From: Anaerolineaceae bacterium
GTDB lineage: Bacteria > Chloroflexota > Anaerolineae > Anaerolineales > Anaerolineaceae
Length of the DNA stretch: 64,000 nt
Direction of reading: 5' to 3'
NCBI GenBank assembly: GCA_016841445.1
Contig: JAENZD010000002.1
Location: 310,001-374,000 of the forward strand
Shown: piece after piece, positions 15,373-24,427 of the stretch
Layout of the letters: every line of letters begins with the position of its first letter
Numbering within the stretch: the stretch's first letter is position 1
The notes under the pieces: generated by a model
What the model was told of the DNA's origin: nothing
The model's database searches: none
Seen by the model: the letters and a program-made list of their open reading frames with translations, nothing else
Program-made: the position numbers and the translations under genes

Positions 15373-17820
15373 ATGCGGTATGGCTATTTTGATGAACAAA
15401 ACCGGGAATATGTGATCACGCAGCCGGACACGCCGCTGCCCTGGATCAATTACCTGGGGATGCAGGATTATTTTGGGTTGATCTCCAATACGGCGGGAGG
15501 CTATTCCTTCTACCAGGACGCCCGCTTGCGCCGGCTGACTCGTTACCGTTATAACAATGTCCCGCTGGATATGGGTGGCCGTTATATCTATATCCGGGAT
15601 GATCAGGACGGTACATTTTGGTCACCGACCTGGATGCCAACCCGAAACCCAATAGAAGACTATTCCTGCCGGCATGGTTTGGGATATACCCTTATCGGAT
15701 CAAACTATAAAAATATTAGAGCTGATATCCGCTATTTTGTCCCATTGGACCAGACGTTGGAAGTTTGGGATTTGACTGTCAAGAATGAGTCTAACAATCA
15801 ACAGGAACTGTCACTCTTCTCATCGGTTGAATTTTGTTTGTGGGAAGCTATGGATGATGCCACGAATTTCCAGCGCAACTTGAATACTGGTGAACTGGAA
15901 GTGGAAAACTCGGTGATATTCCACAAAACCGAATATCGCGAGCGGCGGAATCATTTTGCATATTTTGCCTGTTCTGAACCCCTCGCAGGTTTTGAGACCC
16001 AAAGGGAAGCCTTCTTGGGCTCATATCGTGGTTGGGAAAGTCCCCAGGTCATTGAGAAGGGGCAAACATCGAATTCACTGCGAGTCGGCTGGTCACCGGT
16101 GGGCGTTCACCATGTTCGTCTCTCGCTGCTGCCGGGTGAGAGCAAACGTGTTATTTACCTGCTGGGATACCATGAAAACCCGGCGGATGAAAAATTCTTT
16201 TCCAACGGATCGCAGATTTTGAATAAGCAATTTGTTTCACCTATTATTGACAAATTCCTGCAGACGGAAGCGGTTGATTCTGCATTTGATCTTCTGAAAT
16301 CCTCCTGGGATAACTTATTAGCTGTTGCCCATGTGGATTCTCCTAATCCGCATGTCAACCGGATGGTCAATACCTGGAACGCCTACCAATGTATGGTTAC
16401 CTTCAACCTTTCACGATCAGCATCTTATTTTGAGTCAGGGATTGGGCGCGGCATGGGTTTTCGCGATTCAAACCAGGACTTGCTTGGCTTTGTCCATATG
16501 GTACCGGACCGGGCGCGACAGCGGATCTTAGACCTTGCTGCAACGCAGTTTGAAGACGGGGGCGCCTACCACCAGTATCAACCGCTGACCAAGCGCGGTA
16601 ATGATGCGGTGGGCAGCCACTTTAATGATGATCCTGCCTGGCTGGTTTTGGGGGTCGCCGCTTATCTCAAAGAAACCGCGGATTGGTCAATATTGAAAGA
16701 ACTGGTACCCTTTGAGAATAAACCGGGGACTGAAGCATCCTTGCTAAGCCATCTTGAGCGCGGCATCGAGTACACGGTTGAGCGGACAGGTCCTCATAGG
16801 CTGCCTTTGATCGGCAGGGCGGATTGGAATGATTGTTTAAACCTCAATACCTTCTCTGAGAAACCTGGCGAATCCTTCCAAACCACGACCAATCGAGATG
16901 GTAAGGTTGCGGAGTCAATTGTGATCGGTGCATTATTTACCATGGCAGCCAGGGAATTGAGCGCTATTACAAAACACCTTGGAATGAATGATGAAGCAGC
17001 AAAGTATCTGGGTCTTGCGGATATGATGCACAAGATAATCCTGGACCAAGGTTGGGATGGCGAATGGTTCATGCGGGCTTATGATGACTTCAGCCAGCCG
17101 GTTGGTTCTGATGCCTGCGCGGAAGGCAAGATTTTCATCGAACCACAGGGTTTATGTGTGATGGCAGGGATTGGGCTTGAAAACGGTTTTGCTCAGAAAG
17201 CGCTTGATTCCATCAAGCGACTATTGGCGACAGAGAATGGGATCGTCCTCCTCCAGCCCCCTTACAGCCAGTATTACCTGCATTTAGGGGAGATTTCTTC
17301 CTACCCACCCGGGTATAAGGAGAACGCGAGCATCTTCTGTCATACCAATCCCTGGGTGATGATTTCGGAGACGCGTTTGGGTAATGGCGAAAGAGCGTTT
17401 GATTATTACCTGAGGATCAACCCCTCAAACAGGGAGGCGATCAGCGACCTCCACCGGTGTGAACCCTATGTTTATGCCCAGATGATCGCAGGTAAAGACG
17501 CTGATCATTTTGGGGAAGCCAAGAATTCCTGGCTGACCGGGACAGCTGCCTGGAATTATGTGGCTATCACCCAGTGGATACTGGGTATCCGACCGGATTA
17601 TGAGGGCTTGCTTGTTGATCCCTGTATCCCGGCGGATTGGAATGGGTTTACATTCGAACGAAAGTTTAGAGGTACGACTTATTTAATACACGTCAGCAAC
17701 CCTGATGGGGTCAATAAGGGGATTAAAGCGATTAGCGTTGATGGGGAGAATATTGTGGGGAATGTTTTACCAGTTTTCAATGATAACGACGTCCACGATG
17801 TTGATGTGATCATGGGTTAA
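15373..17820 (+). CDS. Cellobiose phosphorylase, GH94
   Basis: An 815-residue cytoplasmic GH94 phosphorylase that splits cellobiose with phosphate into glucose 1-phosphate and glucose, saving ATP. The opening [15 protein letters not shown], the N-terminal beta-sandwich and a central (alpha/alpha)6 barrel fit the family. The catalytic acid is D487 in DWNDCLN (484-490). This sequence marks cellobiose rather than chitobiose phosphorylases, which have a different residue after the ND. Length is typical (about 810). GGAGG precedes the ATG. It stands alone with its own promoter and a 14-bp palindrome. Together with the alpha-glucan phosphorylase at 40.8 kb it suggests energy-saving use of beta- and alpha-glucans. 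Confidence 0.93.
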   Translation: MRYGYFDEQNREYVITQPDTPLPWINYLGMQDYFGLISNTAGGYSFYQDARLRRLTRYRYNNVPLDMGGRYIYIRDDQDGTFWSPTWMPTRNPIEDYSCRHGLGYTLIGSNYKNIRADIRYFVPLDQTLEVWDLTVKNESNNQQELSLFSSVEFCLWEAMDDATNFQRNLNTGELEVENSVIFHKTEYRERRNHFAYFACSEPLAGFETQREAFLGSYRGWESPQVIEKGQTSNSLRVGWSPVGVHHVRLSLLPGESKRVIYLLGYHENPADEKFFSNGSQILNKQFVSPIIDKFLQTEAVDSAFDLLKSSWDNLLAVAHVDSPNPHVNRMVNTWNAYQCMVTFNLSRSASYFESGIGRGMGFRDSNQDLLGFVHMVPDRARQRILDLAATQFEDGGAYHQYQPLTKRGNDAVGSHFNDDPAWLVLGVAAYLKETADWSILKELVPFENKPGTEASLLSHLERGIEYTVERTGPHRLPLIGRADWNDCLNLNTFSEKPGESFQTTTNRDGKVAESIVIGALFTMAARELSAITKHLGMNDEAAKYLGLADMMHKIILDQGWDGEWFMRAYDDFSQPVGSDACAEGKIFIEPQGLCVMAGIGLENGFAQKALDSIKRLLATENGIVLLQPPYSQYYLHLGEISSYPPGYKENASIFCHTNPWVMISETRLGNGERAFDYYLRINPSNREAISDLHRCEPYVYAQMIAGKDADHFGEAKNSWLTGTAAWNYVAITQWILGIRPDYEGLLVDPCIPADWNGFTFERKFRGTTYLIHVSNPDGVNKGIKAISVDGENIVGNVLPVFNDNDVHDVDVIMG

Positions 17821-17874
17821 TTATTTCTGTAAGAAATTGCGCTTTGCCATTGGGGCTGTTTCTATTCTGTGTGC

Positions 17875-17896
17875 GGGCTGACACGGAGGTCAGCCC
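17875..17896 (+). repeat. Dispersed hairpin repeat, variant 1
   Basis: GGGCTGA (17875-17881), loop CACGGAGG, TCAGCCC (17890-17896), then CTACGCG. The same loop and flank with a different but self-complementary stem occur at 61064-61085. Confidence 0.8.
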
Positions 17897-18031
17897 CTAC
17901 GCGAACAACTGTGGGAAAAAAATATCATTACTTCATTCACCCATGAATTTCCGGCAGGTGTGCTCCACCCTTGTTTTTAGGTTATTTTAGTGTCTGTAGA
18001 AGTTAAAGTTTCCCCGCATTTAAGCGCAGTA

Positions 18032-19249
18032 TTATTGCAAGAAATCCCAGGGGTTGACGCGGCCGTAATCATCGCTGCGCATTTCAAAATGTAAATGTGG
18101 CCCGGTGGATTGGCCCGTACTTCCCATCAGACCGATGGTGTCACCCTGGTAGACTTCCTGCCCACAGCCCACATTGATCTGGCTGAGGTGAGCGTAGAGT
18201 GTTTGCCAACCATAACCGTGATCGATGACGATCATTTCACCGTAGCCATAATCATTCCATCCTGCATAGACAACAACGCCACTGTCGGCTGCATAGATGG
18301 GGTTTCCAAGCCGGCCGGCGATATCAATCCCAAAATGATTTGTCTCGGGACTGTATTCGTAGCCAGAAAGGTAGCGTTCGGATGATGGCCAGATGAAACT
18401 CAGGGTGCCGGTGATACCGTCAAAACTGCCAACGCATGCCCCTGGTCCAAGATTTTTTGCCGTCGCCGGTTCATCACGAGTGATACGAGGTGTCCGGAAA
18501 TCGGGATAGGTACCCCTGCCACCTGGAATGACCAGCATTTTGTCCGCTGGAATATTGGGATTGGCATAATCACCAATTTCATCCGCATTCAGGTCATTTC
18601 CCGGCCAATTAATAATATCTTCCGGCGTGACGCCGTACACCGATGCGACACCGTTCAATCCCTCACCTGCGCCCCAGCGATGATAAACACCGTTAACCGG
18701 GAGGATATTCAAAACCTGACCGGGCACGATGAAATGTGGGTCATCACCCAATGTGTAGCGGTTTCCCCAAAGGATCGTTTCAGGCAGCAGGTTGAACCTT
18801 TCAGCAATAGAGAAGATATTATCGCCATACTCAACCGTGTATTGGGTGACTTCGTACCTTGATCTTCTATCCGGCAGGATCGTATGCAAATCCGCTGAAC
18901 GATCAATGCCATCAGTGTCACTGCCGCCGCCAAAAAATGATGGCGCTGGAGCCGTGAGTGTCTGCGTTGGCAGTGTTTCAGCATTAGCGACAAAGGATGA
19001 AGCGTTTTCATCAGCGGGAGTGGTTTTGATGTAGAACGTATCCGTTACCCAAACGATCAGCAGGATCAACGTGATGGTCAGAACAGCGGTAGAAAAACGT
19101 AGTGCATGCGCGTCAAATCCCCAACGTCGAATACTTCGCCAAAAATTCGCAATTTTAGGCTCAGATTTTTCAACTATGGTTTCGATTTCTGGATCGTTAG
19201 CAGCAGGGTGTGTTTGCGGTCGCTGCCAGGGATTGGGCTTTTCTGTCAT
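18032..19249 (-). CDS. Membrane-anchored LysM and M23 peptidoglycan peptidase
   Basis: A 405-residue cell-wall protein. The cytoplasmic N-terminal tail is followed by one membrane helix (about 50-72), a spacer, a LysM domain (about 131-175, YTVEYGDNIFSIAERFNL), a second, weaker LysM-like segment (about 185-225) and a C-terminal M23/LytM domain (about 295-403). The zinc-site motifs are HFGIDIAG (H and D ligands) and HLHFE near the end, both intact. It should cleave peptide cross-links or act as a wall-remodelling endopeptidase outside the membrane. It is transcribed alone. Confidence 0.9.
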   Translation of the reverse strand: MTEKPNPWQRPQTHPAANDPEIETIVEKSEPKIANFWRSIRRWGFDAHALRFSTAVLTITLILLIVWVTDTFYIKTTPADENASSFVANAETLPTQTLTAPAPSFFGGGSDTDGIDRSADLHTILPDRRSRYEVTQYTVEYGDNIFSIAERFNLLPETILWGNRYTLGDDPHFIVPGQVLNILPVNGVYHRWGAGEGLNGVASVYGVTPEDIINWPGNDLNADEIGDYANPNIPADKMLVIPGGRGTYPDFRTPRITRDEPATAKNLGPGACVGSFDGITGTLSFIWPSSERYLSGYEYSPETNHFGIDIAGRLGNPIYAADSGVVVYAGWNDYGYGEMIVIDHGYGWQTLYAHLSQINVGCGQEVYQGDTIGLMGSTGQSTGPHLHFEMRSDDYGRVNPWDFLQ

Positions 19250-19551
19250 AAATTCTCTGCCAAGAGTCTAACATGTTTTGTTGAAGAAGGCGAATCGATG
19301 TTTTAAGTGAATATCCATTAAAAATCGTTACTTATTGATCTTAGAATACAACCGATATGACACCAAAAGATAATTGCGTGACTAATAAGATCTCTTCTGC
19401 AATCTACGAATAATAAAAGAACCTCATTGCTTTATACCTTAAACTTGGGGAAAGATTAACCCTTTAGATAAAATCCTGCCGCTGAAAGTTGGGTGTCAAA
19501 TCAGCGGCAAGGATCCAATTATTTAGAAAACAACTATGTTTTGCGGCTTGC
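19250..19551. other. Intergenic region upstream of the M23 gene
   Basis: AT-rich. It contains the intrinsic terminator of the ssb operon (19473-19514) and presumably the M23 promoter. Nothing else was recognised. Confidence 0.4.
19473..19514 (-). terminator. Terminator of the ssb-DUF3467-translin operon
   Basis: TGCCGCTGA (19477-19485) pairs with TCAGCGGCA (19501-19509). The stem extends to ATCC/GGAT across a one-base bulge. On the minus strand it is followed by TTTT, matching the end of the minus-strand operon. Confidence 0.8.
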
Positions 19552-20205
19552 CTAACCCTTTTCCAGATGAAAGTCCTTCAACTGGTTGGATAAATCTACA
19601 ATTCTTTTCTCAAGTTCCTGCTGCCTGTAGCTGATGGTGATATCGGCTTGTGTCCGTTCGATGATGCTGCGGGCAATATCTGTTCTGCGGCGCAAGCCGT
19701 AGGTCAGCGCATCAGGAAAATCCATTGTGACCAGTTGGGCGTAAACGTCATCCATAACATCGAGGAGGCGTTCCACTTCTGGAGAATGCCCTTCCCGGAT
19801 GATATCCATGATCCGCCGGCGCAGTTCTCCGACCAGTTCAGACATCCCGTTAAGATAGGTCGCGAATTCGACCTTGAGATCTTCCGGTGAGGGCCAATCC
19901 AGGTTAAGGATGGTTGATACGGTCAGGTGCGCTTCACAATATTCCTTTAACGCATCCTGTGCATACCCGGAGTAATACAGGTCAGGGTCGTTTGATAGGC
20001 CTTTTCGCAGGGATTCTGCCAGTTGATCGGCATCTGCAAGATGCTTGCGTGCTTCCTCTGCATCTTCACGGTGGATGGCGCGGATGGCCAGGGCTGAGTG
20101 ACGCGTCAGATTTCGGCTCTGTGAGAGGGCTTCATCCCTGATTTTATTTTGTCGTTCAAAATGATCTCTTACACGGTCCGCAATTGCTTCTATCTTTTTA
20201 TCCAT
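19552..20205 (-). CDS. Translin-family nucleic-acid-binding protein
   Basis: About 217 residues, largely helical, matching the prokaryotic translin/TRAX family that forms nucleic-acid-binding oligomers. Family-like segments are SGYAQDALKEYCEA (about 86-99), YLNGMSELVGELRRR (about 125-139) and FPDALTYGLRRRTDIARSII (near 175). A heptad-like C-terminal tail (EKRIVDLSNQL) may be a coiled coil. ATG 20205 lies 8 bases after GGAG and is preferred; a GTG at 20211 overlaps the stop of the previous gene. It is the last gene of an operon with ssb and a DUF3467 gene, which supports a role with single-stranded DNA or RNA. Eukaryotic TRAX is an RNase; I could not verify catalytic acids here. Confidence 0.75.
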   Translation of the reverse strand: MDKKIEAIADRVRDHFERQNKIRDEALSQSRNLTRHSALAIRAIHREDAEEARKHLADADQLAESLRKGLSNDPDLYYSGYAQDALKEYCEAHLTVSTILNLDWPSPEDLKVEFATYLNGMSELVGELRRRIMDIIREGHSPEVERLLDVMDDVYAQLVTMDFPDALTYGLRRRTDIARSIIERTQADITISYRQQELEKRIVDLSNQLKDFHLEKG

Positions 20206-20210
20206 AGCCA

Positions 20211-20519
20211 CTACTCCTCTTCCGGATTCGAGTTTGGGCGGAAAAGATCATCTGCCAATGTTTGCGAACGCGGCAGGGTGATCTCTCCGAATTTGGACTC
20301 GTATCGTTTGAGGTTTTCACTCATAGCACCCAGGTAGAGCTTTGCTGCCGTTGGGGACATGACCAGCCTTGAATTAATGGTTGGTTTGGTTACACCGGGC
20401 AGCAACAATGAAAAATCGAAAACAAATTCAGATGCCGTATGCGATATCCGAACAAAATTGGCATATTGTGCTTCAAGATCATCCGGTAGTTCAAAATTTG
20501 GGATAGGTTTATTTGCCAC
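20211..20519 (-). CDS. DUF3467 protein
   Basis: A 102-residue cytoplasmic protein of the DUF3467 family. The core EAQYANFVRISHTASEF (about 14-30), FDFSLLLPG and SRLVMSPTAAKLYLGAMSENLKRYE are the recognisable parts. No function is established for the family. It begins 12 bp after ssb and its stop abuts the translin start, so the three genes form a tight operon. The position suggests an accessory role in single-strand nucleic acid handling, which is inference only. Confidence 0.85.
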   Translation of the reverse strand: MANKPIPNFELPDDLEAQYANFVRISHTASEFVFDFSLLLPGVTKPTINSRLVMSPTAAKLYLGAMSENLKRYESKFGEITLPRSQTLADDLFRPNSNPEEE

Positions 20520-20531
20520 GAGGTCTCCAAT

Positions 20532-20951
20532 CTAGAATGGGATTTCGTCGTCTTCAGCGCCTCCTGCTTCGTCACCCATATCAGCTTCATAGCTAACTGT
20601 TCCACCACCGCTGGGAAGGAAGCGAACATTTTGTGCGTTGACTTCAAATGAGGCACCCATTGAGCCGTCTTTTCTTTGGAAAGTCCTGGGGTTGCCTGAT
20701 TGTGGATCTGGCTTTAGACGACCAACGACCAGAACTGGACGTCCTTTGCTGAGGTACTGGCTGCAGGATTCTGCCTGTGCTCCCCAAACAGATACCCTGA
20801 ACCAGGTGGTTTCATCAACCTTTTGCCCGGCATTATTGGTGTATGAGTTTGATGTTGCGACGCTGAAGCTGGTCACAGCCGTGCCGCTGGGGGTATACCG
20901 CATGACGGGATCGTTCCCCAAATATCCTACGATGGTAAGTTGTTGAAACAT
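20532..20951 (-). CDS. ssb: Single-stranded DNA-binding protein
   Basis: A 139-residue SSB. The OB fold covers about 1-110, beginning MFQQLTIVGYLGNDPVMRYT with the usual TWFRVSVWG core. A short linker leads to the acidic tip DDEIPF, the conserved partner-docking tail of bacterial SSBs. The intrinsically disordered linker is short compared with E. coli. It is first in the operon with DUF3467 and translin genes rather than beside rpsF/rpsR, so it may be a second, specialised SSB; another copy elsewhere cannot be excluded. Confidence 0.93.
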   Translation of the reverse strand: MFQQLTIVGYLGNDPVMRYTPSGTAVTSFSVATSNSYTNNAGQKVDETTWFRVSVWGAQAESCSQYLSKGRPVLVVGRLKPDPQSGNPRTFQRKDGSMGASFEVNAQNVRFLPSGGGTVSYEADMGDEAGGAEDDEIPF

Positions 20952-21013
20952 TCGATCTCCCTTTCTAATGGTTTGGAATACTTTTATTTTACATCATTTA
21001 TTCGCAATTTTAT

Positions 21014-21967
21014 TTACCAATCACGAGTATACCAGCGAAGGTATTGCTCCAAATGTGAGCGCCAGTAGTTTTCAGTGTGACCGCCTGTAAATAAATACCA
21101 TTCATGGGGAATATTTGCTTCATCAAGCTGATTTGCAAAGGTTTGAGCAGTTTGCCATTCCTGATCATCCCTCCCGATATCGATAAACACTTCCGGGAGA
21201 TCTTCTTTTGGGGTTTGGATCAGCCAAGCGGTGATTTTTCCGCCGTCCGCTTCAAACAGCGGCAGGCTGTGAGCACCGACCTTGGTGAAAAGTCCGATGT
21301 TTTCAAACCCAATCCGAACAGCCCAACCCGCGCCGCGTGAAACCCCGCCGATGGCACGAAATGCTTTCTCAGGACGTGTATCATAGACGGAATCGATCCA
21401 CGGGATGAGTTCCTGCGTGACCATATCATCAAATTGTGATCTCTGTGGGGGCAGGTTATGCGTTTCCTGCGGCATCACAAGAATAGTGGGCGGTATTACC
21501 CCATCTGCAATCAAAGCATCCATGGTTTCAGTCACGCCGATGCGGATCCATTGATCGCTATCAAACAATAAGCCGTGCAGCAGGTAAATCACGGGGTACC
21601 CCGTGGGTTCATTAAGTGAACCATAACAGGGGGGGAGATAAACCTGGTAGGACAGCAATTCTTCATTAATCTGGCTGGTAAAGCTGGATCTCTCAAGCTG
21701 GCCACCGTCAAAAATGCAGTTGGCCGTCGGTGTGGGGGACGGTGGAAGGGATGTTGGTTGTGCTGCAGATGCGGTTGGGGATGGTGTTCTCGTCAGCGGA
21801 ATTGTTGTGGATGCGGAGGTGAAGACGGGAAAAGCAGTTAGCGTGGGATTGCGGGTTTCAACGGGCTTACATGCGGGCAAAAAGCATAAAACTGTTGTCA
21901 GTACGATCAGTGAAATGCCCAATCCGATGTTGAATTTTGAGGTTGGAGATGCTTGACGTTTGACCAT
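21014..21967 (-). CDS. Lipoprotein esterase (alpha/beta hydrolase, esterase D-like)
   Basis: About 317 residues. The signal segment ends in the lipobox LPAC, followed by a Ser/Thr/Pro-rich linker (about 50 residues) and an alpha/beta hydrolase domain of the putative-esterase family. This family includes feruloyl and acyl esterases. VIYLLHGLLFDSDQW carries the oxyanion region, GGVSRGAGW the GxSxG nucleophile Ser, DIGRDDQEW the likely acid and TGGHTENYW the His. I start at ATG 21967. A longer frame to 22060 runs through the complement of tRNA-Pro and is an artefact. The surface location and esterase fold suggest removal of acyl groups from polysaccharides or scavenged lipids. Confidence 0.85.
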   Translation of the reverse strand: MVKRQASPTSKFNIGLGISLIVLTTVLCFLPACKPVETRNPTLTAFPVFTSASTTIPLTRTPSPTASAAQPTSLPPSPTPTANCIFDGGQLERSSFTSQINEELLSYQVYLPPCYGSLNEPTGYPVIYLLHGLLFDSDQWIRIGVTETMDALIADGVIPPTILVMPQETHNLPPQRSQFDDMVTQELIPWIDSVYDTRPEKAFRAIGGVSRGAGWAVRIGFENIGLFTKVGAHSLPLFEADGGKITAWLIQTPKEDLPEVFIDIGRDDQEWQTAQTFANQLDEANIPHEWYLFTGGHTENYWRSHLEQYLRWYTRDW

Positions 21968-21982
21968 ACTTCGGATTATACT
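21953..21982 (+). promoter_or_regulatory. Promoter of tRNA-Pro
   Basis: TTGACG (21953-21958) and TATACT (21977-21982) with an 18-bp spacer, ending 10 bp before the tRNA. It overlaps the start of the divergent esterase gene. Confidence 0.75.
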
Positions 21983-21991
21983 CTTATCTGC

Positions 21992-22065
21992 CGGGGTGTA
22001 GCGCAGTCGGCCAGCGCGCCGCGTTTGGGACGCGGAGGTCGGCGGTTCAAGTCCGCCCACCCCGA
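21992..22065 (+). tRNA. tRNA-Pro (anticodon TGG)
   Basis: A complete cloverleaf can be drawn. The acceptor CGGGGTG (21992-21998) pairs with CACCCCG (22058-22064), with discriminator A. The anticodon stem CCGCG/CGCGG holds the loop TTTGGGA, giving TGG. The T arm is GGCGG-TTCAAGT-CCGCC. CCA is not encoded. Confidence 0.96.
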
Positions 22066-22077
22066 CCTGACATTAAT

Positions 22078-22120
22078 GGGGAGGTGAACCGGATGGCTGC
22101 CGCGTTCTCCTCCCTTTTTT
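22078..22120 (+). terminator. Terminator of tRNA-Pro
   Basis: GGGAGG (22079-22084) pairs with CCTCCC (22109-22114); the stem is extended inward by GAAC/GTTC and CGG/CCG. Six T follow directly. Confidence 0.9.
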
Positions 22121-22155
22121 AGTTCATAGATGGGTTATCTGAAAACGAGTTAAAT

Positions 22156-22893
22156 TTGAGTAAACCATATCTTTCCATCATTATTCCTGCTCATAATGAA
22201 GCTGAACGTTTGCCCCCTTCGCTGGCGCGGATTGATGCATTCCTAAGCCAGCAAGATTATGATGCTGAGGTGATTGTGGTCGAAAATGGCAGTTCGGATA
22301 ACACCCTTGAAATCGTTAAGGCTTGCACTAAAAAAATGCCAAACCTGGTAGTAGAACAGGTCAATTCACGGGGGAAAGGGTTAGCTGTCAGGCACGGCAT
22401 GCTGGCGGCTGAGGGTCAATATCGCTTTATGTGTGATGCTGATCTTTCAATGCCGGTTGAGCAGATCAACCGATTTTTACCATCTGCCTCTGGCTCGATG
22501 GATGTTGTGATTGGCTCTCGAGAAGTTGAAGGGTCGAACCGCTATGACGAGCCCAAATACCGCCACCGGATCGGCAGGATTTTCAATGCCATGGTCCGCT
22601 GGCTCGTGCTGCCGGGCTTACAGGACACACAGTGCGGGTTCAAGTGTTTCCCTGGGGAAGTTGCTGAAGCAGTATTCCCGCTGCAAACACTGAGGGGCAT
22701 GTCATTTGATGCCGAGGTGCTCTTCATCGCACGTCAAAAAGGATATCACGTGCAGGAAGTGCCTATCGATTGGACTTTTAACCCAGACAGCCGAGTAAGA
22801 ATATTCAAAGATTCCCTGCGGATGGGTTTGGACCTCCTGACCATCCGCTGGCGGTCAATTCAAGGAAAATATGGCACCCAGGAAAAAGTTTGA
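22156..22893 (+). CDS. Family 2 glycosyltransferase (dolichyl-phosphate glucosyltransferase-like)
   Basis: A 245-residue GT2 enzyme that would transfer a sugar from a nucleotide sugar to a polyprenyl-phosphate or similar acceptor. The N terminus LSIIIPAHNEAERLPPSL and the segment VIVVENGSSDNT are the nucleotide-binding part. CDADLSMP holds the DxD-type metal site. GLQDTQCGFKCF is typical of the DPM/DPG synthase subgroup. No C-terminal membrane helices are present, as in soluble members. TTG 22156 is the first start in frame; the ribosome binding site is weak. The 3' end overlaps rnhB by 23 bp, so the two are translationally linked. Confidence 0.85.
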   Translation: MSKPYLSIIIPAHNEAERLPPSLARIDAFLSQQDYDAEVIVVENGSSDNTLEIVKACTKKMPNLVVEQVNSRGKGLAVRHGMLAAEGQYRFMCDADLSMPVEQINRFLPSASGSMDVVIGSREVEGSNRYDEPKYRHRIGRIFNAMVRWLVLPGLQDTQCGFKCFPGEVAEAVFPLQTLRGMSFDAEVLFIARQKGYHVQEVPIDWTFNPDSRVRIFKDSLRMGLDLLTIRWRSIQGKYGTQEKV

Positions 22894-23557
22894 CCTGAGC
22901 ATCCTCCCGGAGCGACCAGATCTTTCCTTCGAAATTGAAATGTGGGAAAAGGGCTTTCGCTTTGTTGCCGGAATTGATGAGGCCGGCAGGGGGGCTTTAG
23001 CCGGTCCAGTTGCAGCAGGGGCTGTTGTACTGCCCGAAAAACGAATAGATCTTTACGAAAAACTGAATGGGGTCCGGGATTCAAAGGTGATGACACCGGA
23101 AGATCGAGCGTTCTGGGCTTTGGAGATAAAAGCAACCGCTGTTGCTTGGGGTGTTGGGTTTGTGTCTTGCACCGAAATTGATGAGGTGGGAATTGTTCCA
23201 GCCACGTACCTGGCAGCAACACGGGCGCTGGCAAAATTAAAATGTCCTGTTGAGCACCTCCTGGTGGATTTTATCCACCTACCAGATGTAGAAATCCTCC
23301 AAACGTCCCTTGTAAAAGGGGATGCGCGTGCGTTATCCATTGCAGCGGCATCGATCCTGGCCAAGACAGCCCGGGATGCCCTATTGGTCGCAATGGACAA
23401 TGACTTCCCCGGATATTGTTTTGCTCAAAATAAAGGTTATGCCACTGAAGCGCACCGGAAGGCCATTGCAGATTTGGGCCCCTGTGAGCAGCACCGCCGA
23501 TCTTTTTCACCTATTAAGGAATATTTTTCGCTTTTCCCACCTGTTGCCGGAGAATAA
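22871..23557 (+). CDS. rnhB: Ribonuclease HII
   Basis: A 228-residue RNase HII, which cuts RNA in RNA-DNA hybrids and removes misinserted ribonucleotides. GIDEAGRG (34-41) carries the first two catalytic acids D36 and E37. DSKVMTPEDR, LLVDFIHLPD and KGDARALSIAAASILAKTARD supply the other conserved blocks, and the last includes the remaining acids. NKGYATEAHRKAI near the C terminus is the usual substrate-contact motif. The start lies inside the end of the upstream glycosyltransferase gene. It is convergent with nadE across a 10-bp perfect hairpin. Confidence 0.95.
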   Translation: MAPRKKFDLSILPERPDLSFEIEMWEKGFRFVAGIDEAGRGALAGPVAAGAVVLPEKRIDLYEKLNGVRDSKVMTPEDRAFWALEIKATAVAWGVGFVSCTEIDEVGIVPATYLAATRALAKLKCPVEHLLVDFIHLPDVEILQTSLVKGDARALSIAAASILAKTARDALLVAMDNDFPGYCFAQNKGYATEAHRKAIADLGPCEQHRRSFSPIKEYFSLFPPVAGE

Positions 23558-23563
23558 TATGTA

Positions 23564-23590
23564 CGGTGCGGTCTGATTTTGACCGCACCG
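23564..23590. terminator. Hairpin between convergent rnhB and nadE
   Basis: CGGTGCGGTC (23564-23573) pairs perfectly with GACCGCACCG (23581-23590), loop 7. No T tract follows on either strand, so terminator function is likely from position but not canonical. Confidence 0.55.
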
Positions 23591-23605
23591 GTTACCTGGA
23601 AATCG

Positions 23606-24427
23606 TTATGTTCCCCAATCCCGAAGATACAAAAAGTCATACCCAACCGTGCGCTGCGAGAGCTTGGCAATCGGCGGCATGACCCGTTTATAGTGATTCT
23701 GGCGCACCAATTTAATGACGCGTTCAACAAAGGTTTTCTCAAATCCCTTTTCAATGCAGGCTTCAGGGCTGAAGCGCTGATCGATCAGCAAATACAACAG
23801 CTGGTCGACATCTGCATAAGTAAACCCCAGCTCACCCTCATCCGTCTGCCCCTGCCAAAGGTCGGCAGAGGGAGCTTTATTGATGACCGTCTCTGGAACA
23901 CCCATGGCTTTGGCAAGCTGGCGCACCTGGGTTTTGTACAGGTCACCAATTGGCTGGATCGCCGCGGCTGAATCGCCGAAGACTGTGCTGTATCCAAGCA
24001 GAATCTCGGTTTTATTGCTGGTGCCCATCACCAGCCCGTTAAAAGCGACCGACTGGTCATATAAAACGATCATTCGCATCCGGGCCATGATGTTCCCGGC
24101 ACGTAATTTGGTCATATCCTTGTAATGGTTAATCAGCGGGTCCACCATCTCCGTGATCTCGACTGTCATCGATTGGACGCCGAGATCATCGATCATAGTT
24201 TGAGCATCTTCCAGCGTGTCCGGAGAGGAAGTTTTGTAGGGCATCCGAAGCGCAAGCACGTTCTCAGGTCCCAATGCTTTAGCTGAAAGGTAAAGGCTCA
24301 GGGCGGAATCAATGCCGCCGGATACCCCCAAGAGCGCTTTTTTGAAGCCTACCCGGTGGAGTTCAGTCCGGATAAAGCCCGTGAGAATTTTTTCTGCCAG
24401 TTCTGTTTTAATCGTCAGGTCGTTCAT
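23606..24427 (-). CDS. nadE: Ammonia-dependent NAD+ synthetase
   Basis: A 273-residue NadE domain that adenylates deamido-NAD and replaces the adenylate with ammonia to give NAD+. The ATP pyrophosphatase P-loop SGGIDS is at 36-41. MGTSNKTEILLGYSTVFGD and KAPSADLWQGQTDEGELGFTY are further NadE signatures. It lacks the N-terminal glutaminase domain found in glutamine-dependent NadE. That function is probably supplied by the nitrilase-family protein encoded just upstream, which overlaps it by 4 bp (ATGA). The C-terminal part includes MPPIAKLSQRTVGYDF, close to the usual end. Confidence 0.92.
   Translation of the reverse strand: MNDLTIKTELAEKILTGFIRTELHRVGFKKALLGVSGGIDSALSLYLSAKALGPENVLALRMPYKTSSPDTLEDAQTMIDDLGVQSMTVEITEMVDPLINHYKDMTKLRAGNIMARMRMIVLYDQSVAFNGLVMGTSNKTEILLGYSTVFGDSAAAIQPIGDLYKTQVRQLAKAMGVPETVINKAPSADLWQGQTDEGELGFTYADVDQLLYLLIDQRFSPEACIEKGFEKTFVERVIKLVRQNHYKRVMPPIAKLSQRTVGYDFLYLRDWGT

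Noticed and set aside
21968-22060. N-terminal extension of the lipoprotein esterase
   Set aside because: It is the complement of tRNA-Pro and lies before a proper lipoprotein signal peptide.
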